Part shown: piece after piece, positions 36,376-46,872 of the stretch
How the letters are laid out: each line of letters begins with the position of its first letter
How positions within the stretch are numbered: the first letter of the stretch is position 1
NCBI GenBank assembly: GCA_003290165.1
Contig: QNQO01006979.1
Location: 1 to 64,000, forward strand
Length of the DNA: 64,000 bases
Direction of reading: 5' to 3'
Origin: Berberis thunbergii
Taxonomy: Eukaryota; Streptophyta; Magnoliopsida; Ranunculales; Berberidaceae
Program-made: the position numbers and the translations under genes
Notes under the pieces: generated by a model
Seen by the model: only the letters and a program-made list of their open reading frames with translations
The model's database searches: none
Told to the model about the DNA's origin: nothing

Positions 36376-38079
36376 CGAATCTCTATTTGATGATTTCCAA
36401 ATATAGGGTTTTTGGTCTTTGGTTTTTGATGAATCTTTCTTTTGTAATCGTTTTCGATTGGTTTTTGGTTTTTGGTTTTTGGTACTAACTTCTGTACTTA
36501 TTTAATTAATCATGGAAAAATGACCTATTTATAATCTCTCATTGTGCCTTTGAGGACGGAATCATGGAAAAATGGGTCTTCAAATATTCATACTAACTTT
36601 TGTACTTATAACCAAGTCACCCTTATTCGTTCTTATGGATGTAAAATTATAAGCAAGTAATTTTTGTTCTTTTATATTGATATTTATCCGTAGTTGTTGT
36701 TGTAAGTCTTGTTTTATTTTAACATCAATATTGAAAAACGGGCGTCTTACAAGTAGTAGTGTTTTTGTGTATGGGATGCTAACAAATAGTATTTGGGCTT
36801 ATTCAGCTTTTATATGGCACTTATAGGTTGTCATTGTAGTTTTTTTATTTGAATTTTTTTCAACTTATTTTACTGTTTATCTATATTGTATTAACTTGTG
36901 GAGATCTCTAGTAAAAATTTGATTTTAAGGTAAACACGACTTATTTCTATGTGTAAACTAAGTTGAGATGGTTTTGGTGTTGCTATTACTTCTCGAGCCA
37001 TGGAAAGCTTGTAATGCCACTCACAGACTGTCAATGAAATTCTCCTTATAGCGCTCCTGACAATTTTGTCATGGATGATGTGATAGAGGAGTTGAACTAT
37101 GAGTTCTAGTAATGTAAGGTTTGACGAATTAATACCAATATGTCCAGTGCTGAACTAACTTGCTAGTCGGAATCTAAACTCAGGAGAGATAAACTTTTAA
37201 TAATTGGTACTAAATCGACAATTTCAACTGAAATCAGTACATTTTGAATGTTGATTTATTAATAAAATTAGAGGAATGGAAAGTCTGATTGAATGTCTAG
37301 GTACCCTTGGCAAGTTTCTTGCCTTGCCTATCGCTCAGACCATAAGTCAACAATGACTTGGGGGGGTGAAATACGGTCTTGATATTCATACTAACTTCTG
37401 TACTTAGAATAGATTTCCTACAAAGCCTAGTGCGTTATTTTTAAAATTTTCAGGCATTTGTCCATGTTCAAATTGAGTATAGATGCAAAGTTGCACTCAC
37501 TTGAACACATCCCACTAAAGTAGGAAGAATTATATCTTAGGGTCTGACCATAAACATGTTTTCTATAAAAACAGACACTCTGCAGTATCTCAGTTCATAA
37601 TAACTCTTAGTTTTAAGTAAAAACCATATCCCAAGACTCTTGTTCTGCATCAAGATTCACTACTAAGATGCTTTCTTCCCTGAGTTTATATGATATGTAA
37701 TGAGTAAGTAGTAATCATAATGATAACAATTAACCACATTGAGTTAGATAATTCAAATAAGAGGAAATATTAGCTGATTGAAAGGTAGTCCATCCATCAA
37801 CAACATTCCAATATGATATGTAATGAGTAAGTAGTAATCGTTACATAATGCAGGAAATAAAGGCGACCTGTAAAAGATAAGGAAACTAGGTTATTTGTTA
37901 AAGCAAAAGTAGTTCTCCGTTATCCAATAGAACGATTATTTGGATTTTCTATCAAGCTCAGGTTTATTCATCCTTGATTGTTTCAAATTTGAGTTATCAT
38001 TTTTATACATTTATCTATTTTTTATTTTACTTCATTTTTTCGGTTTCACTTTGATATGTAAAAACATGATAGGGATTTA
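36376..38079 (+). other. Probable first intron of tnp2 in CACTA D
   Basis: AT-rich, stops in all frames, no motif recognised. A phrase TATGATATGTAATGAGTAAG occurs twice (37688 and 37812). Confidence 0.5.
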
Positions 38080-38327
38080 ATGGCCACGTTGGACAAAAGC
38101 TGGATGGATATTGGGAATCGTTTAGACCCCAACTATATAAGAGGAGTGGAAAAATTTCTTAATTTTGTGTTTCAACACACAAAATCTGGGAACCTCATAT
38201 ATTGCCCATGTAGAAAGTGTTTCAATGGTTGTCTAAAGACAAGGAATGAAGTTAGAGAAGATTTGATCAGAAGCGGCATACTTCGTGGTTACACATATTG
38301 GGACTTTCATGGTGAATATAGACATGC
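38080..38327 (+). pseudogene. First exon (left part) of tnp2 in CACTA D: Transpos_assoc domain
   Basis: From the ATG at 38080 the frame encodes MATLDKSWMDIGNRLDPNYI, then the CPCRKC and WDFHGE signatures of the transposase-associated domain found at the N-terminus of CACTA TNP2 proteins. The exon is cut at codon 83 by CACTA C. Removing 38328-46875 continues the same frame into an acidic stretch (GSEDDELELDNEV) up to a TAA near 46970. The reading frame past 38327 shown by the raw sequence is C terminal-repeat DNA and not protein. Confidence 0.88.
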
Positions 38328-38790
38328 CACTACACCAAAAACCCCATTAGCAACGGTTCTATACCGTGGGCGTAACCCATTGCCACGGCTAAGAGCCATG
38401 GGCTACAGAGGCGTCGCGAAATTCTTTGTAACGGCTAAAAACCGTTGCTAAATGTTTAGCAACGGTTTTATGCTTGAACAGGGGTGATGATTTTCAACAT
38501 TTAGCCACGGCTTTAAACCGTGGCAATAAGCATAGCAACGGTTTTTAGCCGTGGCAAAAATAGCCACGGTTTTAAGCCGTGATAAAGTATGGATACTAGC
38601 AACGGTTTTAAACCGTGTCTAATTAAGTAGCAACGGTTTTAAGCCGTGGCTAACCATAGCCACGGTTTTAAGCCGTGGCTAACCATAGCCACGGTTTTAA
38701 GCCGTGGCAAGGTAGCCACAATTTTTAGCCGTTGCAATAGTTAGCCACGGTTTAAAACCGTGGCAAAAAAAATTTTTTATTTTTTTTTTA
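38328..38790 (-). repeat. 3' TIR and subterminal array of CACTA C
   Basis: TIR plus about 13 palindromic units (e.g. CACGGTTTTAAGCCGTGG, duplicated at about 38660-38705), then an A/T run and TTTTTGCTATCAAATGACTT, shared exactly with the E left end (55053-55072). Confidence 0.9.
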
Positions 38791-39193
38791 TTTTTGCTAT
38801 CAAATGACTTTGAGTCGTTGAGTCAAAATCTATCAAATAATGGAGGCAAAGTAATGTAATTCAAATATTGCTAGATCCAACATAAAGATCTTTTTCCATA
38901 CTAAACTTGGTTTTGTAAGACCCATTGTCTTCGCTGTGTTTGCTCATCAGCGATACAATTTGTAAAAAAAAGGAAAAAATGTATAAGCATAAACAGTAAA
39001 CATCGAGCAGCTTCAACTGAAACCGTATTTATTGGTTTCCAGCACCAAAACAAAATCATGCTGCTCCTGTACTTGACCAGATTATATCCAATTTTATACA
39101 CTGTAACTGCATAGAAGATTACAAATGGCACTGCCGGTGAAAGAGAAATGTGGAAATGAATAACTTACATTGAAGATGATAACTAGTAGGCTA
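38791..39193. other. Spacer in CACTA C
   Basis: After the shared ATCAAATGACTTTG motif the sequence of C diverges from E. No gene recognised; probably the 3' flank of the DUF4378 gene. Confidence 0.45.
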
Positions 39194-39831
39194 CCTAATC
39201 AAAGAGGTTAATATATCCTTCCCGATCTCAACTCCCAGTTCAAACTCTTGAATTTCGAAGTCAAGCCATCTCCCATATTGGCTACTCATGTCCTTATCCA
39301 CGAGCCCATCCAACATCCAATCCCTCATGCTTCTCCAATTTGAAATCTCTTTGTAAATTTCATCTGCCAACCAAGCTTTTCTTTCCAAAATAGCCTCTCC
39401 TTTCGCTCATCCTCGGCAGCCCCCACCAACATATGGTCTGAACCTCAAATGTAAGCAGTCACTGACACAATCAAACAAGACCCTTCGCCTCAGCTTTGTG
39501 TCGCCGCACTCCTCGAAATAACTACTTGTCGAAGTATTCTGACTTTCTAACTGGTCAAACAGGTGCAGGTTTATGATTTCATCAGTCTGACCCAATGTGA
39601 AATCGTTGAACATTAATTCTGCATTGAACAGTATATCCCTGACATACTCTAGTTCCCAGTTGTCTATTCTTGTGAGATTTGGAAAGTTGAAATGTGTCTG
39701 GTCTCCACTTGTATTACCCAAAAATGCAGAAGAAGCTGAATCAGATAACTCCACATCAGATTGCACTTGTAAATGCTTCTTCGGAGAATTTGAATCAACC
39801 ACTTCTTGGGATTGAGGAAAAGAACACTGAC
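39191..39831 (-). pseudogene. Captured DUF4378 (LONGIFOLIA/TRM-type) protein, last exon
   Basis: On the minus strand the exon begins after TTTCCAG (39832) and runs to a stop at 39191. It encodes WELEYVRDILFNAELMFNDF, then VLFDCVSDCLHLRFRPYVGG and DMSSQYGRWLDFEIQEFELG, the C-terminal DUF4378 signature of plant TRM-like (TON1-recruiting) proteins that act on cortical microtubule arrays. One in-frame TGA (at about 39407) replaces the Trp normally found after GGCRG. Otherwise the frame is open, so decay is slight. The N-terminal part of the gene is absent. Confidence 0.85.
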
Positions 39832-39935
39832 CTGGAAATAAATAGTGATGCTTGAGTATTTTCTATAAGAAACCCTCATTTGAATGCAAGTAGGAAAACC
39901 AGTGTAGAAAAATAAGATAAATTTTAACTCTGGTT

Positions 39936-39988
39936 GATGGCCACTACATAGATGAGCATCAACTAAGTGCACTGCAGTCAGCTGCCAA

Positions 39989-40081
<93 letters not shown>

Positions 40082-40326
40082 TAACAAAAGACATTCACAT
40101 TCACACTTGCTTCAATGTTGATAAACATTGAGTACTTAAGAATTCGCGATGAAGTAACAATGACAATATATTTTATCAAATGATAACCAATATCTAATCT
40201 ATTTAAAGTTGACATAACATACCCTAAGGTTTAACTTCTTTATGAGTTTACTGATAACGCTCTTGGCATTTGAGTGAAGGAAAAACAGTTCAACTTGGCC
40301 AGGAAAATCGAACAGGAGATAGTGAT
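39936..40326 (-). pseudogene. GPN2: Captured GPN2 (GPN-loop GTPase 2) fragment
   Basis: Exon 40326-40223 encodes HYLLFDFPGQVELFFLHSNA, then VISKLIKKLNLR, including the switch-like DFPGQVE motif of GPN-loop GTPases. The next exon (39982-39936) gives LTAVHLVDAHLCS, then loses similarity at GHQP. GPN2 is a cytosolic GTPase needed for RNA polymerase II/III assembly and import. P-loop and GPN loop are absent. A long (AT)n tract follows inside the intron. Confidence 0.85.
39992..40080. repeat. (AT)n microsatellite, about 88 bp
   Basis: Uninterrupted AT dinucleotides in the intron of the captured GPN2 fragment. The minus-strand open frame across it is an artefact. Confidence 0.97.
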
Positions 40327-41132
40327 CTACAAAGTATAGAATTGCAGTTTAGAATCATATTTACCATAACTGGGAAGAAAATGGAAACAAAGACATACCT
40401 TGCAAATAGACTTGTTCTTTGCAAATATCAGAAAGTCATCCAATGACATACCTTTTCCAGAACTATTTTTGCCTAGATGAGAAAAACAACCTGCAATAAA
40501 TTTGAAATGTCAGAATTATCTAATGATGTGCTTAATATTTGACACTCAAGGATAGTACAGGTTTGTCCTAATTATTCAAAATTTTGTACTCCAAGCCCAT
40601 TGAAATAGTATGATAGTTCAGATAGTATAATGATATGACTGAAAGTGGATATTACCTATGGCTTCTGATGGTGTTATGGGGAAGTCTGATAAGGTTTAGT
40701 GACTATCACACGTTATTTAAACATGTTATTATGTACAATTTGTTGTGGTATTCAAAAACTACCACTCCCCCACATAGAAATCTACAGTAGACAGAAATTT
40801 TTATGTCTATGACACCTAAAGTAAGAGTACCCTGGCATAACAGATATAATAAAATGAATGCAATTTGTGAAGCGAGTTCGTTAAAAACACAATTGCGTTA
40901 TCACCAAGTCTTCACTTATATAAAATACTAAGTTATCACCTCTAACATAACTTTAGTGTCTCTTCTAAGCAACTTCAGAACTTACCTCCACTGAAGAAAC
41001 AACTGGAGCACCAGAGATGAATGAATTTCTGTGGATAACAACAGATGCATGAAATTGAGATTAGGATTTGTACTTTATAGTACTCAAACTTGACTATGAA
41101 TTGTGAACACAATTATATAAACGAGTGTTTAC
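40327..41132 (-). other. Captured intronic DNA with small exon-like pieces
   Basis: Two short open pieces on the minus strand, LGKNSSGKGMSLDDFLIFAK (near 40495-40403) and RNSFISGAPVVSSVE (near 41030-40985), have splice-like borders, but I cannot assign them. They may be 3' exons of the kinesin-10 gene or of an unidentified gene. Confidence 0.4.
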
Positions 41133-42113
41133 CTGGTTTCCGCATGAGCTTGACCTTGATCAATGGTAGTCTTTGAATTTGCTTTCTTAGACGTCTGACA
41201 TGAATTTTGCTTTTTAGTTGACCTGGTAGAGTTTGGGGTTTTGCTCATCATTGGAGAACCAAATCCTCCAATTCTTTTAGCACTTTTTGTCTTTCCCTTG
41301 GATTCAAGCCAAGCACGCAACTTTGCCTCCATGTCGACCTTCGCCTTGGGAGTATCTTCTTTTTGGGCTGAAGAAACATAATTTCTAATCTGGCGGGACC
41401 TAGAAGACAAATTGACAGTGTTGAGAGATTCTTGATACTCTCCTGGATTCTGAGCAAAAAAAATAACCCCAACAAATGATTTCAAAATAAGACCCTTTTA
41501 AGGGTGTGTTTGATTTTTTTTTTCCATGGAAAATAACTAAATAAATGTACAGTGATAGTTAAAAAGAATGATTATAAACTCGTACCAAACAAGCAATCAT
41601 CAGAGCATGACTGTTTCCTCCAAGAGAATCTTGCAATATCCGAGTCAATTTGCTTTCTCGATAAGGCACTCGTGGTTGATTGTTATTGAGAGCATAGATT
41701 ACATTTGACAATGCAAATAGCGATTGATTGATCTTTGCGCTTTCTTGAAGACGAACGCCTTCATTGCAGGTTCTTCTGTTATCTTCATTGCCTGCTAAGT
41801 CAATAAGGTTCAGCTTTCCTGTAACAGTAGGCACAAAACCATCGCCGGATGGAGTAGAAACCGCAATCACAAGAACCCCATGGCTTCTACTCGAAACGTC
41901 ATTAAGACCAGTATGAGCAACTTTGCGTCTTTGGATTCCACAGTCGAAAACATCGTAAAATTCCGGCATTGAGCTCACAGAAACCCTCGAGAGTCCTTTA
42001 AGTTGAACATGTCCATCCTTATCATCCAACACAGCAATTTCCTTCGCTTTGGGTTCGAGTAGGTCATAGCACCTATCCATGTAAACCTCATAGTATGAAA
42101 TCTCAACAAAACA
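41133..42113 (-). pseudogene. Captured kinesin-10 (KIF22-like) motor fragment
   Basis: Exon 42113-41586 (176 codons, open) covers the second half of a kinesin motor: VEISYYEVYMDRCYDLLEPK, switch I SSRSHGVL, switch II LIDLAGNED, INQSLFALSNVIYAL and VPYRESKLTRILQDSLGG. Exon 41449-41133 gives the neck/stalk with NPGEYQESLNTVNLSSRSRQ and a basic tail. The divergent DLAGNED and the neck resemble plant KIN-10 (chromokinesin Kid-like) proteins. The P-loop exon (GQTGSGKT type) is absent, so no motor activity is possible. The coding parts have no stop or frameshift, which suggests recent capture. Confidence 0.88.
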
Positions 42114-42941
42114 CTGAAAATTCTCACACATTTTCAACACATATATACCTAGTTCATGGGAATAGTATGCTTCAATCAAACATATAAGGTTCACTAAATA
42201 TAAACTTATTTGAAAATAAATTACATATGCAAGAAACAAGAAATACCCCTTTTTTTTCAAAAGAATAATGTAGAAGCCTAAGTAAAGTAGAAACACCCAC
42301 AATAATTTTAGGAGCATTTGCCTATTCTCTTTCCATTGAAACACAATAAGAATGATTTAGCAGGAATATGAGAGTAAAGTAGAAGCCTAGATGAAATATA
42401 ACCGCTAAAAGCTAAACCAAAAGGCTTCAAACAGAATATACCAAACACGTATTTCAAATTGCTCTAGTTAACATATAGAGCCACATATATCTAAGACTGC
42501 TATGCTCGAGAAGAATAACAAACCCAAATGATTCTTTTTGTTTAACTATGAGATATTTTAATCTCTGATCCAATTTGAGTTCCAAATCCTATTTTTAGCT
42601 AAGTATATGCAAAATCAAATTAAAAATTAACTTATTGATAAATATTTATGTTGATGCCAAAGCTATTGACACATTGGGATACATACTTCCATTGATGCCA
42701 AAGTTATTTGCCTAGACATGATAAGATAATGGGAAACACGTGTACTAGAAGAATGAAAAATCGAGAAAAAAGTCATCTTCATCTAGAAGAATGATTTAAA
42801 ATTGCTATCTAATTAATGATATCTAAAAGAAAAGAAAAGGAAACAGTTAAACAAATAAGCTTTAAAAGGAACATGAAGCAATCGCTATCTTAGATAGTCA
42901 CAACATGAGAAGGAAAACATACATATGCATAATGGACATAC
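42114..42941 (-). other. Captured intron/intergenic DNA in CACTA C
   Basis: AT-rich with no gene recognised. The junction between the kinesin and GSK3 source loci must lie here but is unmarked. Confidence 0.4.
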
Positions 42942-43395
42942 TTTGTGCCATGGATGAGCTTTTATCTGAGGGAACTTAAATTCGATGTAATTTGGGTTCA
43001 TGCACTTTATCTCCTCGCTAGTAGGTGTCCCCAGAATCTACATGAAAATTGGGCAATCCATAAAGTCAGGTCATGCTATTATGATGTGAAAATCTGACCA
43101 AGAGATGTGCGATTGTGAACCTTGATAATCTCCACTAGCTGGTCAACTCCGCTTTCTCCAGGAAACAGAGGCTGCAGGAACCATAGCAAGGTTTAAAGAG
43201 TTCTGTTAAAAATAAAAAGAAAAATAAAGGTTGTTTGAAAATGTGCAGAAACCCTCAGATTACCTGCCCAAGGAGTAGTTCAGCCATCACACAACCAGTG
43301 GACCACATATCTATAGCTGTTGTGTATTCGGTTGCGCCAAAGATAAGCTCAGGAGCACGATAATATCTCGAGCAAATGTAAGATATTGTTGTATC
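42942..43395 (-). pseudogene. Captured shaggy-related (GSK3) kinase fragment, three exons
   Basis: Exons about 43395-43264 ([20 protein letters not shown], then [16 protein letters not shown]), 43171-43121 (PLFPGESGVDQLVEIIK) and 43037-42942 ([20 protein letters not shown], then [12 protein letters not shown]) are in frame, with GT..AG borders. They include the activation-loop Tyr ([10 protein letters not shown], the autophosphorylated site in GSK3) and subdomains VIII-X. Plant GSK3s act in brassinosteroid and stress signalling. ATP-binding and catalytic-loop exons are missing. The coding parts are open. Confidence 0.92.
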
Positions 43396-44170
43396 AATTC
43401 GCGAACTTGCATTCTATTAACATCATATTCTCTAACTAGAACAAGTAGTAATTATTGCCGTTTTTTAAATGATAGACTAAAATATCCCTGCATTCGAAAA
43501 TGCATTGCTGTAGATTAGCAAAGGGGGAAAATATATCAATACAAAATTACAAATTAATACTAATTAAAAAAAAAAAAACAATCACCTAACCAACATAAGT
43601 CCTCCTCAATGAAGTTGTGAGCATTAAGTGTCAGATTTTTTATGAAAGACTAACAAAAGAACATATCACAAACTTCATGCAGCCAATCAGACGGACATGA
43701 GTATAGAGAAATTTTACGCACCACTCTCTTGTGAAGCTCATCAGCCAATACACGTGCAATCTCACGCATAACAGTTGTCTTACCTACTCCAGGCCTGGTA
43801 AAGTCAAACCGAAAAGAAAAAGAAAAAAAAAAGTCCTTCAGAAACTGAATTTCATATAAAAGCTCATTTAATCTGCATGTTAGTCAGAGCTTATTTAGTA
43901 TCATAATGATACAGTAAGGAACATTATTACAATTTTTCTTAGTGTTAAAAGGTGTACTTATCTATGACACGTGTAACTGGAAAGAATAGACACTTCATCT
44001 TCAGAGATTTTCAAACTTACATCCAATTTGTACCCATGTTTCTCAAAGAACTCCTAATCACAAATTAACCCTCCTCGGCTACTGTCTGCAGAAATTGGGG
44101 TAGTAAAACATTTCAGACTAGCTTTTTCTACACAACAGTTGCAGAGGCACCAAAATGTCAAAGCACAGAC
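43396..44170 (-). pseudogene. Captured ycf45/SPD1-like P-loop ATPase exon with intronic flanks
   Basis: Only about 43797-43722 (minus) is coding-like: RPGVGKTTVMREIARVLADE followed by LHKRVV. This is the Walker A region of the plastid-associated ycf45-like AAA family (GPPGVGKTT..REIAR.L); the second Gly/Pro is altered to RP. The remainder is AT-rich intron. Assignment rests on this single motif-rich piece. Confidence 0.65.
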
Positions 44171-44266
44171 CTTGTCTGTCAATAATCCACCATGTTTGAA
44201 TAAATCGCCCTTCTCACGGATCATATCCTTTAGCTGTCGTTTCAACTCCTTCGTGTTCTTCACAGC
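44171..44266 (-). pseudogene. Captured exon of an unrecognised Lys-rich protein
   Basis: A 96-bp open exon with clean AG/GT borders encodes AVKNTKELKRQLKDMIREKG, then DLFKHGGLLTDK. It has coiled-coil character. I do not recognise the gene. Confidence 0.5.
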
Positions 44267-44460
44267 CTAGAAGACAACAACAAAATATTTAGATCTAACT
44301 CTTAATCAAGTGGTTCCCAAAAAATTTCATGTGAACATAACAGACACCAAATTCCAAATATAGCATTATAGTTATATAAGAATTAGCATACATCATCATC
44401 ATCAAATTTGCCCAATGTTACCGATCTGTTGAAACATACAAGCATGAAAAATTTACAAAC

Positions 44461-44610
44461 CTGGTCATCAATACATATCCCTATTATGTCCATTGCTCTC
44501 CTTGTCTTCATATATTCCTCTGCACTGCTTACTCCATCTAATTCGTAGGTCTTACTTTGGTTCAAGTAATGGAAGTTGCTTGGATGGCCTAGCTTGTACT
44601 TTTCTGCATC
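44461..44610 (-). pseudogene. Captured class XI myosin motor exon
   Basis: A 150-bp exon with GT..AG borders encodes KLGHPSNFHYLNQSKTYELD, then SAEEYMKTRRAMDIIGICID. It matches the myosin head segment with the FHYLNQS motif and the TRRAMDIVGI helix of plant class XI myosins (actin-based organelle transport). No other motor exon is recognisable nearby. The coding part is open. A separate fragment from a myosin XI tail is in CACTA E (59630-60349). Confidence 0.85.
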
Positions 44611-46235
44611 CTAGAAATAAAAAATCATTATCAATATTGATGCCTCAACTTGAAATTTGAAAAGAAAAACATGTGGCACTAAATAAGATAAATAAATCCT
44701 CACATCCTATAACAATACATTCGCATATACGAGCAGGTGAACCTTAGTGCTTCACCAAGTTTGTAGACTGATTCCATGCAATGCATTGCCTGCAAGGTAA
44801 GTAACTCTTGGTGTCTTCTAGAGCACCATATTGTAGCATCATGCCATCATCTCCATTTGATTCATCGACCACCAACCCTTATGCCTCCATCATCATTTAA
44901 ATAAAAACTAACCTTGTATGAAGGTGTTTTGCACTTCTTATTATTGGAGCAAATAACCTAAATCCAACATTGACAATTTCATTTTAAATAAAATCCAACA
45001 TAGTCATATTCAATTTATTCATTGTCAACAGTATCAACATTGTTTCTTCCATGACTATAATCAATGTTGAGCAAGGATGGTTGTTTGGAAAGAGAAATTA
45101 TCCAATCTGGAAGAACTGTATCCTACTTGCCCCTCTACAGTGACACGCCCTACCTCCACTACGACACCCACTATATCCTTACACGCCACAACAGCCACCA
45201 CAAGCTTCCTATTCTATTCCTAATATTGCTTAGAACAAGCACTTTAGTAGAAGTTTCATTGTTTTGTTAGACCATCACAAGTTTCTACAACTACAACAAG
45301 TCTGTTGCTTTGCAGATTTTTCAAAGATTCAATTGTGAATCAGAATGTAAATCACTTTTCCTATATCCATAAAAAAAATCTTAATCAGGAACAGTTGACG
45401 ACTTAACTAAAGCGTAAGCCTCACTCAATCAATGTATAATTAAATAAAATCATTTAGATCAATTGACAAATTGACACTATTCCTCTGTTTTCTATTCTAT
45501 GGACCTACTTGAAACTTTGAAGAAAGAAGACAATATCAGTTGTTTTATACAAATCAATAGTCCATACACCGAAGACAAGAGACTTCTACAAAAACTTCTT
45601 CTCTTACTGAATCCTGTCTTTGGTTCCACAAACTATGTCTTTTGCTTCCACAAACTAGAAACTACTATAAGATCCACCACTCCCTTTCTTCTCCTTCAAA
45701 GAAAAAAAAAAGGTAACTGAACTAATTGATTACAATTTTACAAATGAATTAATTGATTCAAGAGATACGCACATCACCATAATTTCAAAACTTTCCAAGA
45801 CATCATGATTGAAAACCCAAGACATCAAAATTTCCAAGTTGAAAACCCACTCACAAGAATCATGATTGAAGTTGAACAACAGAAGAAAAAACTCAACTTG
45901 ATTGTAATGAAATAACGGAAGATAAAACCAAGAATGAAAAAGAAGCTACCTTGTGATCTCCTCCACCAGTTGCAAACCTGATGCCACCAGGTTGAATATC
46001 AATGGAGAAAATCTACATTCCTTCATGCCTAACCTAACCTGGCTTCTCTACAATCATCTTTGCTTCTGGGTATCTAAAATCCCACTTATTTTTCACTCTC
46101 CCTGCACTCAAAGAACAAAAGGGTACTCAAATCCCATGGTTTGGGATCAAAATAGGAAATGGGGTCATCAGAGAAAAACTTATAAAGGTCAAATTTTGTG
46201 TGGGTTCTTGAAGGATTTTATTCTCTTGAAACAGA
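44611..46235 (-). other. Unassigned DNA in CACTA C
   Basis: Several short open frames on both strands without recognisable motifs. It is AT-rich and probably captured intron or intergenic DNA. Confidence 0.4.
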
Positions 46236-46664
46236 TCTGAAGAAGAAGAAGATATCTGAAGAAGAAGAAGGATCTTACCTGGAAGGAGATCTGAACCAAT
46301 TTGATGTCCTTTTTTAGCTCGATTCTCTCAAGATCTAAAGAAGAAGAAGGAGAAGAAAAGTTTGAGAATCTGCTTCGGTTCTTCATGTTCTTCTTCAGTT
46401 CGTCCTCTCCTTTCGTCCTCTCCTTCTTTCGTCATTCTTCTCCTCTGCGCCAAACCTCTCTAACTCTGATTTAGGTCGAAGCAAATTCTTTTTCGCCAAT
46501 TTTTCGCAATGACAGCGCCAAAAATTTTCCCCAAATTTTTTCGCCAAAGCGCGAAACCCATTTTTGCAAGAGCGCGAAATCCACTCTCCCCATTTTCGCC
46601 AGAATGCAAAATTACTCTCCAAATCACTCACTCGCGAGTGCGACACGTGCAAAACGATTTAGTT
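46236..46664 (-). other. Predicted leader of CACTA C
   Basis: GAAGAA-rich tracts (46236-46360) precede a GC-rich stretch with repeated GCGAAA/TTTCGC words (46480-46640). Its position next to the 5' array suggests a promoter/leader, but the sequence does not match the CT-rich leaders of A and B, so C belongs to a different subfamily. Confidence 0.45.
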
Positions 46665-46872
46665 TAGCAAAGGTTTTTGGCCGTTGCACAATATAGCAAC
46701 GGTTTTTGGCCGTGGCTAATGCACCCACGGTTTAGAGTCGTGGCCAACTATTTTGTAGCCACGGTTTTAAGCCGTTGGCCATGCTATCCACGGTTTTTAG
46801 CCGTGGCTAATAAACCAACGGCTTAGAGCCGTGGCCACCTCCCCGTAGCTAAACAAGGATTTTGGTGTAGTG
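46665..46872 (-). repeat. 5' subterminal array and TIR of CACTA C
   Basis: Six or seven palindromic units (e.g. AACGGTTTTTGGCCGTGG) end at TTTTGGTGTAGTG. It is shorter than the array of A or B. Confidence 0.9.

Larger units (their letters stand above)
38328..46872 (-). mobile_element. CACTA transposon C: gene-fragment carrier without transposase genes
   Basis: Starts CACTACACCAAAAACCCC at 38328 and ends in TTTTGGTGTAGTG at 46872, flanked by TGC at 38325-38327 and 46873-46875. Its left end matches the 3'-type ends of A and E, so it reads on the minus strand. It carries no recognisable tnp2 or tnpA, only host-gene fragments: (in element order) an unrecognised leader, a myosin XI motor exon, an unrecognised exon, a ycf45-like P-loop exon, three GSK3 exons, two kinesin-10 exons, GPN2 and a DUF4378 protein, all in the direction of the element. 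This is a Pack-CACTA in the sense used for Arabidopsis. It lies in the first tnp2 exon of D. Confidence 0.92.

Noticed and set aside
39664..40215. A 183-codon minus-strand frame with a long Ile/Tyr alternation
   Set aside because: It is the translation of an (AT)n microsatellite between GPN2 and DUF4378 pieces in the wrong frame.
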